Below, piece by piece: positions 1-7,913 of a stretch of 8,205 nucleotides of DNA (the first letter of the stretch is position 1; each line of letters begins with the position of its first letter). Source of the stretch: DASUME01 sp038257655 (GTDB lineage Bacteria; Myxococcota_A; Polyangia; Polyangiales; DASUME01); NCBI GenBank assembly GCA_038257655.1, contig JBBSJC010000367.1, positions 1-8,205 on the forward strand, given 5' to 3'. The notes under the pieces were generated by a model. The model saw nothing but the letters and a program-made list of their open reading frames with translations, was not told the origin of the DNA and ran no database searches. The position numbers were made by a program, and so were the translations under genes.

Positions 1-1
1 C

Positions 2-1024
2 GATGGTCAGGTGGAGCTGAAGAAGAGTCGTTGCCAGCAAGTGTTACAAGCAGTGCCTGTGGCATTGCTCGATGAGCTCAGCACTGTGCAGCTCGATGGA
101 GACTTCGCCGGCAAGCTGGTGGTGCATGTGGATGCTGCAGATCTTGACGCGACAAAAGTCGATATCAATGTTCAGGATGGCTGTAAGTTCGCGGCCCTGC
201 CCCCGATTCTGGATCTAAGACGGTTTCAGCAGCCCTTTATCCACCGGGTACTCGAGCCCGATGGGGAGATTTTCGAGTTCGAAACGGGCCCGGGGTCGCC
301 AGCGTGGACGCCGGTCGAGCATGTGAGCCCTTTCTTGCTGCAAGCCGCGGTCGCGCATGAAGACGGGCGCTTTTTTACCCATCAAGGCTTTGCAGAGCCG
401 GAGATCGCGGTCGCGCTGTCGCGCAATCTCAAGGCGCGTGCATTTCGCTTTGGTGCCAGCACGATCACCATGCAGCTGGTGAAGAACGTGTTTTTGCATC
501 GGGACAAACTGTTGTCGCGTAAGGTGCAAGAGGCGTTCATTACGTGGTGGCTTGAGCAGCAGTGGGACAAGCGCCGCATTCTTGAGCTTTATCTGAATGT
601 GATCGAGTACGGACCAGCGCTGTACGGTATCCGAAACGCGGCCTGGCATTACTTTGGCACGATTCCGATGAACCTTACGCCAGTGCAAAGTGCATTTTTA
701 GCGTCGATTCTGCCGAGTCCGAAGAGCATGCACTCGCACTACGACGCAGGTGTGTTGTCGGCGTCGATGAAATCGCGACTGGCAAGTTTCCTCAAGCACA
801 TGCGAGCGCGCGATCGTATCGACGACGAAGCTTTGGCGTTCGGAATGGAGGAGCTCGAGGGTTTTCGCTTCTATCGTCCGGATGAACCGCCGCCGGTTCC
901 TGCGATCATTCGCGGCAGTGCCAAAAGCCCGCCCTTTGATGTGCCTGCGAGTGCGACTGACGCGTGGGATACGTTCGACGCGCCGCTGCCGCTGATGCAG
1001 GAGGATGGTAGCTACGGTCCGTAA
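2..1024 (+). CDS. Biosynthetic peptidoglycan glycosyltransferase (GT51), 5' end cut off
   Basis: This is the C-terminal part of a class-A-type glycosyltransferase that polymerises lipid II into glycan strands at the outer face of the inner membrane. The frame is open to the left edge, so the true start lies outside; the GTG at 11 (used as residue 1 below) is probably internal. The GT51 motifs are clear: the catalytic Glu motif EDGRFFTHQG at about 117-126, GASTITMQLVKN at 148-159, RKVQE at 170-174 and LELYLNVIEYGPALYGI at 191-207. No transpeptidase domain follows; the protein ends about 130 residues later in an acidic, Pro-rich tail, so it is monofunctional. Residues 1-60 (a conserved-looking Cys at 8 and another at 58, alternating hydrophobic strands) are not part of GT51 and look like the end of a beta-rich N-terminal module, perhaps AsmA-like (inference). 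The gene converges on acs with only 5 bases between stops. Confidence 0.9.
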   Translation, partial: DGQVELKKSRCQQVLQAVPVALLDELSTVQLDGDFAGKLVVHVDAADLDATKVDINVQDGCKFAALPPILDLRRFQQPFIHRVLEPDGEIFEFETGPGSPAWTPVEHVSPFLLQAAVAHEDGRFFTHQGFAEPEIAVALSRNLKARAFRFGASTITMQLVKNVFLHRDKLLSRKVQEAFITWWLEQQWDKRRILELYLNVIEYGPALYGIRNAAWHYFGTIPMNLTPVQSAFLASILPSPKSMHSHYDAGVLSASMKSRLASFLKHMRARDRIDDEALAFGMEELEGFRFYRPDEPPPVPAIIRGSAKSPPFDVPASATDAWDTFDAPLPLMQEDGSYGP

Positions 1025-1029
1025 AGACC

Positions 1030-2988
1030 TTACTCTTCGTCGGCCCGGAGCTTGGCAAGGACACTAAGGTCTTCGAGCGTGGTCGTGTCACCCTCGGCTT
1101 GCCCGCCCGCGATCTCTTTGAGCAGGCGGCGCATGATTTTCCCGCTGCGTGTTTTGGGAAGCGCGTCGGCGAAACGAATCTGATCGGGCTTGGCAAAACG
1201 GCCGATTTCGTTCGCTACGTGCTCACCCAGCGATGTTTTTACATCTGGGGTGGGTGTCACGTGACCTTTGAGAGTGACGAAGGCGACTAGTGCTTGGCCT
1301 TTGAGATCGTCAGGGCGACCTACGACGGCGGCTTCGGCGACGAGGGCATGGGAGACGAGAGCACTCTCGATTTCAGCGGTGCCCAGACGGTGCCCCGATA
1401 CGTTCACGACGTCATCGACGCGACCCATCACCCAAAAGTAACCGTCCTCATCACAGCGTGCGCCGTCACCCGTGAAGTACTTGTTCTCGAACTTTGAGAA
1501 GTACTGCTCAAGGAAACGAGGCTCGTCGTTCCAGATGGTGCGCAGCATGCTCGGCCAGGGTTTGTCGATCGCGAGCAGACCGCCCTCGTTGGGCGACGCC
1601 TCGCTGCCGTCTTCGCGTAGGATTTTGGTCGACACGCCAAAAAAGGGCAGGGTGCACGAACCCGGTTTCGTGCCGAATGCGCCGGGCAGGGGCGACATCA
1701 TGATCGCGCCTGTTTCCGTCTGCCACCACGTGTCTACGATTGGGCAACGTCCTTGACCAATAGTCTCACGGTACCACATCCAAGCTTCGGGGTTGATCGG
1801 CTCGCCGACGGATCCGAGGAGGCGTAGGGACGACAAATTGTGTTTCTTGGGATGCTCGTCACCCCAGCGAATGAACGCGCGGATTGCGGTCGGCGCGGTG
1901 TAGAAGATGGTGACGCCGTGGCGAGCGATCATGGACCACAGACGATCGACATCGGGGAAGTTGGGCGCGCCTTCGTACATCAAGATTGCTGCGCCATTGG
2001 CGAGCGGGCCGTAGACGATGTAGCTGTGGCCCGTGACCCAGCCGACGTCGGCGGTGCACCAGTACAGGTCGTCCTCGCGTAGATCGAAGACGTGTTTGGT
2101 CGTGAGCGCGGTCTGAACGAGGTAGCCGCCCGTTGTGTGCAGCACGCCCTTGGGCTTGCCGGTGCTGCCTGAGGTGTAGAGAATGAAAAGAGGGTGCTCC
2201 GCAGGCAGCTCGGCCGCAGGACACTCAGGGGGTTGCTCAGCAAGTGCTTCGTGCCAGTCGAGATCGCGGCCGTCCCGCATCGAGATGGCGCTTCCCGTGC
2301 GCTTGAGGACGATGGTATTCGTGACACTCGGGCAATGGGCGAGGGCTTTGTCGACGTTGTCTTTGAGCGGCACGGTGTGGCCGCGACGATGGGCGGCGTC
2401 TTGGGTAACGATTACTTTCGCTTGCGCATCGTTGACGCGATCGCGAATGGCTTCCGCTGCGAACCCACCAAAGATCACGCTGTGTACGGCACCGATGCGC
2501 GTGCAGGCGAGCATGGCCACGACAGCCTCCGGTACCATGCCCATGTAGATCACGACTCGGTCGCCCGCTTGCACGCCAAGACCCTTGAGCACGTTGGCGA
2601 AACGCGCGGTGTCGCGCAGCAACGCGTCGTAGGTGATGACGCGCTCGTCGCCGGGCTCGCCCTCCCAGATGATCGCGGCCTTGTGGCGGCGTGCGCTGTT
2701 GACGTGGCGATCCAAGCAGTTGAACGAGACGTTCAGCGTGCCGTCAGCAAACCAGGTTGCATGCGGCAGCGCGCCGGAGAGAATCTGCGTGGGACGTTTG
2801 AACCAATCGAGAATGCCGGACTGTTCGCGCCAGAACTCATCCGGCTGCTCCAAGCTCTGACGGTACAGCGCGTCGTAGGCAGCGCGTGAAGGGATGGCGG
2901 CGCGCTCGCGGAACGCCTGGGGAGGCTCGAACAGGCGGGATTCTTTTGAAACGCTCTCAATGCTCGTGTCTTTGCCGGCTTTGGTCAT
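1030..2988 (-). CDS. acs: Acetyl-CoA synthetase (AMP-forming)
   Basis: This enzyme activates acetate to acetyl-AMP and then acetyl-CoA in the cytoplasm. At 652 residues it has the usual full length. From N to C it shows the Acs N-terminal region; the ATP-binding loop YTSGSTGKPKG at 271-281; GWVTGHSY at 316-323; DTWWQTETG at 419-427, which carries the Trp that limits the pocket to short acyl groups; YFTGDGA at 504-510; the hinge and A10-side motif GRVDDVVNVSGHR at 522-534; and PKTRSGKIMRR at 611-621. Lys617 in the last motif is the catalytic lysine that protein acetyltransferases acetylate in this family, so post-translational control by acetylation is possible. The ATG at 2988 is well supported by a GAGGAG Shine-Dalgarno (minus strand, 2995-3000), six bases upstream. 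icd lies 142 nt upstream on the same strand. Propionyl-CoA synthetase is less likely because of the WW motif and close Acs similarity. Confidence 0.97.
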   Translation of the reverse strand: MTKAGKDTSIESVSKESRLFEPPQAFRERAAIPSRAAYDALYRQSLEQPDEFWREQSGILDWFKRPTQILSGALPHATWFADGTLNVSFNCLDRHVNSARRHKAAIIWEGEPGDERVITYDALLRDTARFANVLKGLGVQAGDRVVIYMGMVPEAVVAMLACTRIGAVHSVIFGGFAAEAIRDRVNDAQAKVIVTQDAAHRRGHTVPLKDNVDKALAHCPSVTNTIVLKRTGSAISMRDGRDLDWHEALAEQPPECPAAELPAEHPLFILYTSGSTGKPKGVLHTTGGYLVQTALTTKHVFDLREDDLYWCTADVGWVTGHSYIVYGPLANGAAILMYEGAPNFPDVDRLWSMIARHGVTIFYTAPTAIRAFIRWGDEHPKKHNLSSLRLLGSVGEPINPEAWMWYRETIGQGRCPIVDTWWQTETGAIMMSPLPGAFGTKPGSCTLPFFGVSTKILREDGSEASPNEGGLLAIDKPWPSMLRTIWNDEPRFLEQYFSKFENKYFTGDGARCDEDGYFWVMGRVDDVVNVSGHRLGTAEIESALVSHALVAEAAVVGRPDDLKGQALVAFVTLKGHVTPTPDVKTSLGEHVANEIGRFAKPDQIRFADALPKTRSGKIMRRLLKEIAGGQAEGDTTTLEDLSVLAKLRADEE

Positions 2989-3087
2989 GACCTTCTCCTC
3001 AGACTGCTCTCACGCCCTGGACTTGTCGCGTGTTGCTGTCGGTGGTCTTGCACGAGCCCCACGCATTTTGTGGCTAGTGTCGTATGG

Positions 3088-3124
3088 ACGCCTGCTGTAG
3101 GCGTGTCGTGGCCGTCGCACGCCT
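3088..3124. repeat. Three-arm inverted repeat between icd and acs
   Basis: ACGCCT at 3088-3093, AGGCGTG at 3099-3105 and CACGCCT at 3118-3124 (plus strand). The middle arm is the reverse complement of both outer arms, so it can form a 6-bp stem with a 5-nt loop on one side or a 7-bp stem with a 12-nt loop on the other, but not both at once. The array starts 7 bases past the icd stop codon in the direction of transcription. No run of T follows on the minus strand, so it is not a typical intrinsic terminator. It could be a processing or stability element, or a weak attenuator ahead of acs (inference). Confidence 0.5.
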
Positions 3125-3130
3125 GACGGA

Positions 3131-4132
3131 CTAGCGCATGGTCGCGATGACGGTGTCCGTGAACTCGCGTGAGGTGGCGGTGCCGCCGAGATCGCGCGTC
3201 AGAACCTCGTGTTTCGCGAACACTGCGTAAATCGCATTCTCGAGTCGGTCTGCGCACTCTTTCATATTGAGCTGTCTGAGCATCATGCAGCCGCTCAGGG
3301 CCATCGCGGTGGGGTTGGCGATGCCCTTGCCTGCGATATCCGGCGCGCTGCCATGGACGGCTTCGTAGACGGCGTACAGATCGCCAATGTTGGCACCCGG
3401 TACGACGCCGAGTCCGCCGACGAGGCCCGCGCCGAGATCCGAAAGAATATCCCCATACAGGTTCGTCATGACCAGCACGTCGAAAGGGTCAGGGTTTTTG
3501 ACCAGTTGCATCGCACAGTTGTCGACGATGAGCTCTTGGTGATCGATGTCGGGGAACTTGGCCGAGATGCGGCGCACACAACTCAAGAACAGGCCGTCGG
3601 TGACCTTCATGATGTTGGCTTTGTGGACGGCGGTAACTTTGTTGCGGCCTAGATCGCGTGCCATTTGAAAGGCGTACTTGGCGATGCGCAGGCTTGCCTC
3701 TTCGGTGATGATCTTGAGGCTCTCGGCGACGCCAGGCACCACCAGGTGCTCGAGGCCTGAGTATTCACCCTCCATGTTTTCGCGAATGATTATGAAGTTC
3801 ACGTTGGGATAACGCGTGGAGATACCGGGAATGCTGCGAATCGGGCGCACGCACGCATACAAGTTGAGTGTCTTGCGCAGGGTAACGTTGACGCTGCGAA
3901 AACCCGTGCCGATCGGCGTACCGATTGGTCCCTTGAGTGCGACGCGATGTTTGCGAATGGAGTCGAGCACGCTTTCGGGAATAGGGTTACCCGTGGCGTC
4001 GGCCATCTCGGCGCCTGCGTACACTTCTTCCCACTCGATCTTGGCACCGCTGGCCTCGATCATGCGCTTGGTGCATTCGGAAATCTCCGGACCGATACCG
4101 TCGCCGGGAATGAGTGTGACTGTGGTTGCCAT
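3131..4132 (-). CDS. icd: Isocitrate dehydrogenase, NAD-type
   Basis: Beta-decarboxylating dehydrogenase of 333 residues that oxidises isocitrate to 2-oxoglutarate in the TCA cycle. Substrate residues match the isocitrate enzymes: RSVNVTLR (Ser80, Asn82, Arg86), Arg96, RENMEGEYSGLEH at 117-129 (Arg117, Tyr124), Lys171 in VHKANIMK, and the metal-binding aspartates Asp204, Asp228 and Asp232. The coenzyme site reads HGSAPDIAGKGIANP at 260-274. Asp265 and Ile266 stand where NADP enzymes such as E. coli Icd have Lys-Tyr, so NAD is the predicted coenzyme, as in eukaryotic IDH3 subunits, which this protein resembles along its length. Isopropylmalate dehydrogenase is excluded by the RENMEGEYSG segment; homoisocitrate dehydrogenase is a remote alternative. 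The ATG at 4132 has AAGGA about eight bases upstream. It is divergent from tmk (97-nt gap) and probably lies first in an icd-acs unit. Confidence 0.93.
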   Translation of the reverse strand: MATTVTLIPGDGIGPEISECTKRMIEASGAKIEWEEVYAGAEMADATGNPIPESVLDSIRKHRVALKGPIGTPIGTGFRSVNVTLRKTLNLYACVRPIRSIPGISTRYPNVNFIIIRENMEGEYSGLEHLVVPGVAESLKIITEEASLRIAKYAFQMARDLGRNKVTAVHKANIMKVTDGLFLSCVRRISAKFPDIDHQELIVDNCAMQLVKNPDPFDVLVMTNLYGDILSDLGAGLVGGLGVVPGANIGDLYAVYEAVHGSAPDIAGKGIANPTAMALSGCMMLRQLNMKECADRLENAIYAVFAKHEVLTRDLGGTATSREFTDTVIATMR

Positions 4133-4174
4133 CGAGATAGTCCTTCGCGTGTGTCCGCATCTGCGCGCCCTGGG

Positions 4175-4194
4175 TGTCGCAGGTTAGCGCGACA
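4175..4194. promoter_or_regulatory. Palindrome in the icd/tmk divergent gap
   Basis: TGTCGC at 4175-4180 and GCGACA at 4189-4194 form a perfect 6-bp inverted repeat with an 8-base spacer, near the middle of the 97-base region between the divergent icd and tmk starts. It could be an operator for a dimeric regulator. The right arm GCGACA also lies 18 bases before TAAGAT (4213-4218), a weak -35/-10 pair for tmk, although that -10 is very close to the ATG. Chance occurrence in GC-rich DNA is quite possible. Confidence 0.25.
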
Positions 4195-4229
4195 TCCGCG
4201 CTGGGGCTGCGGTAAGATGGGGGCGCATT

Positions 4230-4874
4230 ATGCACAACACACCTTTCATCGTCCTCGAAGGAATCGACGGCGCGGGAACGACGACCCACACGGGGCGACT
4301 TGTCGCGTCGCTGCGCGCTAAGGAGCTGTCGGTGCATGCCACACGCGAGCCGAGTGACGGCCCGCTGGGCGTGCTGCTGCGCCAGATCTTGACCGGCCGT
4401 GTGACTACGCAAACGCCGTCGGGCGTGCCCGCTTGGAACACGCTGGGCTTGTTGTTTGCGGCCGATCGGCTCGAGCACCTCGACGCGGAAATTTTGCCCC
4501 AGCTCAAGAAGAGCATGACGGTGATCTGCGACCGCTATGACTACTCGACGGTGGCCTACCAGAGTCTCAGCGCCAAAGGTGTGCCGTCGGCGATCGCCTG
4601 GCTGCGCCAGGTGAATCATTTCGCGCGCCGCCCCGATCTGACTATCGTGCTCGACGTCCCGCCGGAGGTTGCGCGCATGAGGCGCATGAAGCGCGCGAGC
4701 GACGAGGAAATTTTTGACGACGATGAGCTGCAGCGAAAGCTTGCGGGGTTTTATGCGGGTATTGAGCAACACTTTCCCGCGGACAAAATCGTGCATATCT
4801 CCGCGGATCGCGAGCCGGATGCGGTGGCTGCCGACATCCTCGCGGCTGCCTTACGCGCGCATGGCTGGGGCTGA
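4230..4874 (+). CDS. tmk: Thymidylate kinase with Thr in place of the P-loop Lys
   Basis: Cytoplasmic dTMP kinase, phosphorylating dTMP to dTDP for DNA synthesis; 214 residues is normal for the family. It has the N-terminal FIVLEGIDGAG (6-16), the TREPSDGPLG dTMP-site segment (38-47), LLFAADRLEHL (74-84), the DRYxxS...AYQ motif at 101-111, and an Arg-rich LID region (149-156) followed by acidic residues. The oddity is the P-loop: GIDGAGTTT at 11-19, with ACG (Thr17) where nearly all P-loop kinases have Lys. All other motifs are intact and the frame is clean, so the gene looks functional and the change may be a lineage trait. Start: ATG at 4230 with GGGGG six to seven bases upstream. The PDZ lipoprotein gene starts one base after the stop, suggesting translational coupling. 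Confidence 0.93.
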   Translation: MHNTPFIVLEGIDGAGTTTHTGRLVASLRAKELSVHATREPSDGPLGVLLRQILTGRVTTQTPSGVPAWNTLGLLFAADRLEHLDAEILPQLKKSMTVICDRYDYSTVAYQSLSAKGVPSAIAWLRQVNHFARRPDLTIVLDVPPEVARMRRMKRASDEEIFDDDELQRKLAGFYAGIEQHFPADKIVHISADREPDAVAADILAAALRAHGWG

Positions 4875-4878
4875 CGTG
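4867..4878 (+). promoter_or_regulatory. RBS and GTG start deciding the lipoprotein start
   Basis: GGGG at 4867-4870, inside the last codons of tmk, lies five bases before GTG at 4876. The in-frame ATG at 4861 has no purine-rich stretch upstream and would add MAGAD before the basic residue of the signal peptide. The GTG start gives a compact lipoprotein signal starting M-R, so it is preferred. Confidence 0.5.
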
Positions 4879-5415
4879 CGGATCTCACTTTGCTTGTCCG
4901 TGCTGCTGCTCGCCGCCTGTGCGGGGCGGGCTCAGATGGCGCAACCGACAGCATCTCCACCAAAGCGCGCATCTGCGACCGAGAGCGCTCAAAGTGCGGA
5001 GCCCAGGGTCGACGCCCAGCCTCAGGTTGAAGCGGAATCGCAAGCGGCGCTTTCGCTGGTCGCAGCTTCCTACGACAAGGGCAAAGCGTCCAAAGACGCT
5101 GTACTGGGTGTGATCGACCGGGCGGGTTTGGTCGCTATCGTCGATGCTGGGCTGGGGCGATTGTTTCAGCAGCTGAAGGTTTCGCCGTCGATGAAAAAGC
5201 GGCGTTTCGTGGGGTTTCAGATCACCGCGATGCATCCGCATTGGGCATCGTCGACGCTGCAGACCGGAGATGTGGTCACGGCGCTCAATGGCATGCCTGT
5301 GGAAAGGCCGGAGCAGGCGATGGCGGCCTTTGAAAGCCTGCGGACAGCAGAGCAGCTCGTGGTGAGCTTGTTGCGAGCCGGCTCGCCCGTGACTGTGCGC
5401 TTTCGCATCGAGTAA
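4876..5415 (+). CDS. Lipoprotein with a GspC-like PDZ domain
   Basis: A 179-residue predicted lipoprotein. The signal peptide is short (MRISLCLSVLLLAAC) with lipobox LAAC, lipid Cys15 and cleavage after Ala14. The residue after Cys is Ala, not Asp, so outer-membrane sorting by Lol is expected if that rule applies here. A low-complexity Ala/Gln/Glu/Pro linker spans about 20-60. Residues about 75-179 match the C-terminal part of type II secretion protein GspC: an Arg/Val/Leu-rich helix, FQQLKVSP, then RFVGFQI, LQTGDVVTALNG (128-139), PEQAMAAFESLR (145-156) and a final pair of strands. GspC proper has an N-terminal membrane helix and an HR domain, both missing here. It follows tmk by one base. 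Its partner is unknown; a role in the periplasm, either in secretion or as a substrate-binding adaptor, is inference. Confidence 0.75.
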   Translation: MRISLCLSVLLLAACAGRAQMAQPTASPPKRASATESAQSAEPRVDAQPQVEAESQAALSLVAASYDKGKASKDAVLGVIDRAGLVAIVDAGLGRLFQQLKVSPSMKKRRFVGFQITAMHPHWASSTLQTGDVVTALNGMPVERPEQAMAAFESLRTAEQLVVSLLRAGSPVTVRFRIE

Positions 5416-5437
5416 CCGTAGGCTTCAGAGCGGATCC

Positions 5438-5457
5438 GGCGGGTTCGACCGGCCTTT
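5438..5457. terminator. Weak hairpin in the convergent gap
   Basis: GGC-G-GGT, loop TCG, ACC-G-GCC forms a 3+3 bp stem with one G-G mismatch (5438-5454), followed by TTT. It lies 22 bases past the lipoprotein stop and could end that transcript, but the stem is short and the T run is only three bases. The rest of the 93-base gap to the opposing SctQ-like gene has no better candidate. Confidence 0.2.
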
Positions 5458-5508
5458 AGTCTGCGGCTGCTACTGGTAACCGTAAGGCTGAGATAGCACA
5501 GGGCGGAG

Positions 5509-6468
5509 TCACTCGGACGCGGTGAGGGCTGACGCTGTGTTGAGTGTCAAAATCCGCACGCCAATCGCGCTTCCGATCTGTACGAGCTCGCCCTGGGCGA
5601 TTTGCGCCTCGCCTCGGCGCAGCTGCACGTGGGCGGTTTGTTTGGCGGGTATTACGGTATGACCACCACAAGCGAGTGTTGCGATGTCACAAACGGGCAG
5701 ATGTAGATCGTGCAGCACGACGAACAGCTCGCCTGGGCGGGTTTTCACGCGCTCACCTCGGCGGCCATGAAGCACCGAACCATCGACAACCACGGATAAC
5801 GTTTCAGCCAGACCTTGTACGCGCATGACGCCGCAGGCTGCGAGACCTCGCGTGGTTGTGCTGAGCGGGAGCCCGTGCACTCCGTCGTCGATCAGCACAT
5901 CTCCGATATCGAGCGCCCTGAGATCTTCGTTACCGAGATTATCTAGCCAACCTATCTGCGCGGGCAGAGCGGCGTTGACGGAGGAGGCGTGCCAGCCCAG
6001 CCGTGCGATGCCGTAGCCACCGTGAAAGCGCAGGCTCACCGGCCATACGATTTGTGCTTTCGGGGGTGTATCCCGCGTGGCGTACACATCGCGGATCCAC
6101 AGGCCTTCAAACCCACGTGCAGTCCGCGCAGCCAGGTAGGCGAGAACGCCGCATTCGGCATCGGACAGTAGCGCTGCGGCCGTGGCGATGCCCAGTTGAC
6201 CGCGTCCACCGAGTGCCCGGTCGACCAGGTTCGAAGCGAATGCAGCGTCAAGCCATAGCCATGGGGCTGGACGCTCAGGGCCGGCTCCATACCCCAAACT
6301 CACGATCACCGCGGGCCCACTGGGCTCTTGTAAGTGATCCTGGAGCTGGCCCGCCACGGGCAGACTCAGGTCGATCATCAGCTCCGCGCCCAAGGTCGGG
6401 ATCAGGGCATGGCGCACCGCCTCAAGCATCGCGGGTAAGTCCAGAAGCTGCAGACCGGAGTCACTCAT
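5509..6468 (-). CDS. SctQ/FliM-family protein with tandem SpoA modules
   Basis: A 319-residue protein resembling the cytoplasmic C-ring (sorting platform) component of type III secretion, SctQ/YscQ, and flagellar FliM/FliN. Three regions support this. WLDAAFASNLVDRALGGRG at 71-89 with the following LLSDAECGVLAYLA matches the FliM/SctQ middle segment. WLDNLGNEDLRALDIGDVLI at 174-193 matches a first SpoA domain. A second SpoA domain runs from about 246 to 310, ending IAQGELVQIGSAIGVRIL. Length fits SctQ. The ATG at 6468 is chosen because residues upstream (open to 6594) are Arg/Ser-rich and run into the opposite kinase gene; no strong Shine-Dalgarno precedes it, so the start is uncertain. No other type III or flagellar gene lies in the window, so its machine is elsewhere or it acts alone. 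Distinguishing SctQ from FliM would need profile scores. Confidence 0.72.
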   Translation of the reverse strand: MSDSGLQLLDLPAMLEAVRHALIPTLGAELMIDLSLPVAGQLQDHLQEPSGPAVIVSLGYGAGPERPAPWLWLDAAFASNLVDRALGGRGQLGIATAAALLSDAECGVLAYLAARTARGFEGLWIRDVYATRDTPPKAQIVWPVSLRFHGGYGIARLGWHASSVNAALPAQIGWLDNLGNEDLRALDIGDVLIDDGVHGLPLSTTTRGLAACGVMRVQGLAETLSVVVDGSVLHGRRGERVKTRPGELFVVLHDLHLPVCDIATLACGGHTVIPAKQTAHVQLRRGEAQIAQGELVQIGSAIGVRILTLNTASALTASE

Positions 6469-6522
6469 GGGGCTTTGTGCGCATCGGGAGACGCTACCAT
6501 GCTGACGCGGACCCACAAAAGC

Positions 6523-6551
6523 TGAGCCCTCCGCTTTGTTTCTTCTATACT
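6523..6551 (+). promoter_or_regulatory. Candidate promoter for the Ser/Thr kinase
   Basis: TATACT at 6546-6551 is a near-consensus -10 box about 35 bases before the proposed TTG start. The -35 at 6523-6528 (17-bp spacer) is TGAGCC, a poor match. On the opposite strand the same A/T patch reads TATAGA (6544-6549), with CTGACA (6565-6570) 15 bases upstream, so a divergent promoter for the SctQ-like gene could overlap it; that spacer is short. Confidence 0.35.
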
Positions 6552-6574
6552 GGGCGCGACGATCTGTCAGCGCT

Positions 6575-6584
6575 GGGGACCTTC

Positions 6585-6587
<3 letters not shown>
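6575..6587 (+). promoter_or_regulatory. RBS and TTG start of the kinase
   Basis: GGGGA at 6575-6579 lies five bases before TTG at 6585. The reading frame stays open far upstream, but there it is antisense to the SctQ-like gene. From this TTG the protein begins MNAPTSYIGKEIAGQF, just ahead of the kinase fold, as in many similar bacterial kinases. No ATG or GTG is better placed. Confidence 0.55.
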
Positions 6588-7781
<1,194 letters not shown>

Positions 7782-7864
7782 TCCGTGAGCTCGGGCGGCG
7801 GTCTTCTCACTGGCCAGCGCAGCTCCCAGCGGCAACGCACGTGCGGCTCCCGATTGATCGCCAC

Positions 7865-7880
7865 TGGGGGCTTGCCCCTA
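7865..7880. other. Small hairpin between the kinase and ctaB
   Basis: TGGGGG, loop CTTG, CCCCTA forms a 6-bp stem (one G-T pair) on a 4-base loop, about 84 bases past the kinase stop. There is no T run after it, so it is at best a weak or factor-assisted terminator. The rest of the 236-base gap holds the ctaB promoter and no other supported gene. Confidence 0.2.
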
Positions 7881-7913
7881 CCGGCAGTCTGGTCCTAGAT
7901 AGCGGCGTGCGCA

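Noticed and set aside
2194..2889. Plus-strand open frame of 231 codons
   Set aside because: Entirely antisense to acs, whose reading is unambiguous.
3040..3075. Sigma54-like promoter for acs on the minus strand
   Set aside because: The GG and GC elements are about three bases too close together for a -24/-12 promoter.
3131..4132. Isopropylmalate dehydrogenase (LeuB)
   Set aside because: The RENMEGEYSG and RSVNVTLR substrate segments are of isocitrate type; LeuB has a different signature at these places.
3987..4796. Long minus-strand open frame of 269 codons
   Set aside because: It overlaps tmk antisense and the icd start in another frame; composition is Arg/His-rich with no recognisable motif.
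6003..6584. Upstream in-frame extension of the Ser/Thr kinase by 194 residues
   Set aside because: It lies antisense to the SctQ-like gene, has Arg/Pro/His-rich unlikely protein content, and a TTG with an RBS sits right at the kinase fold.
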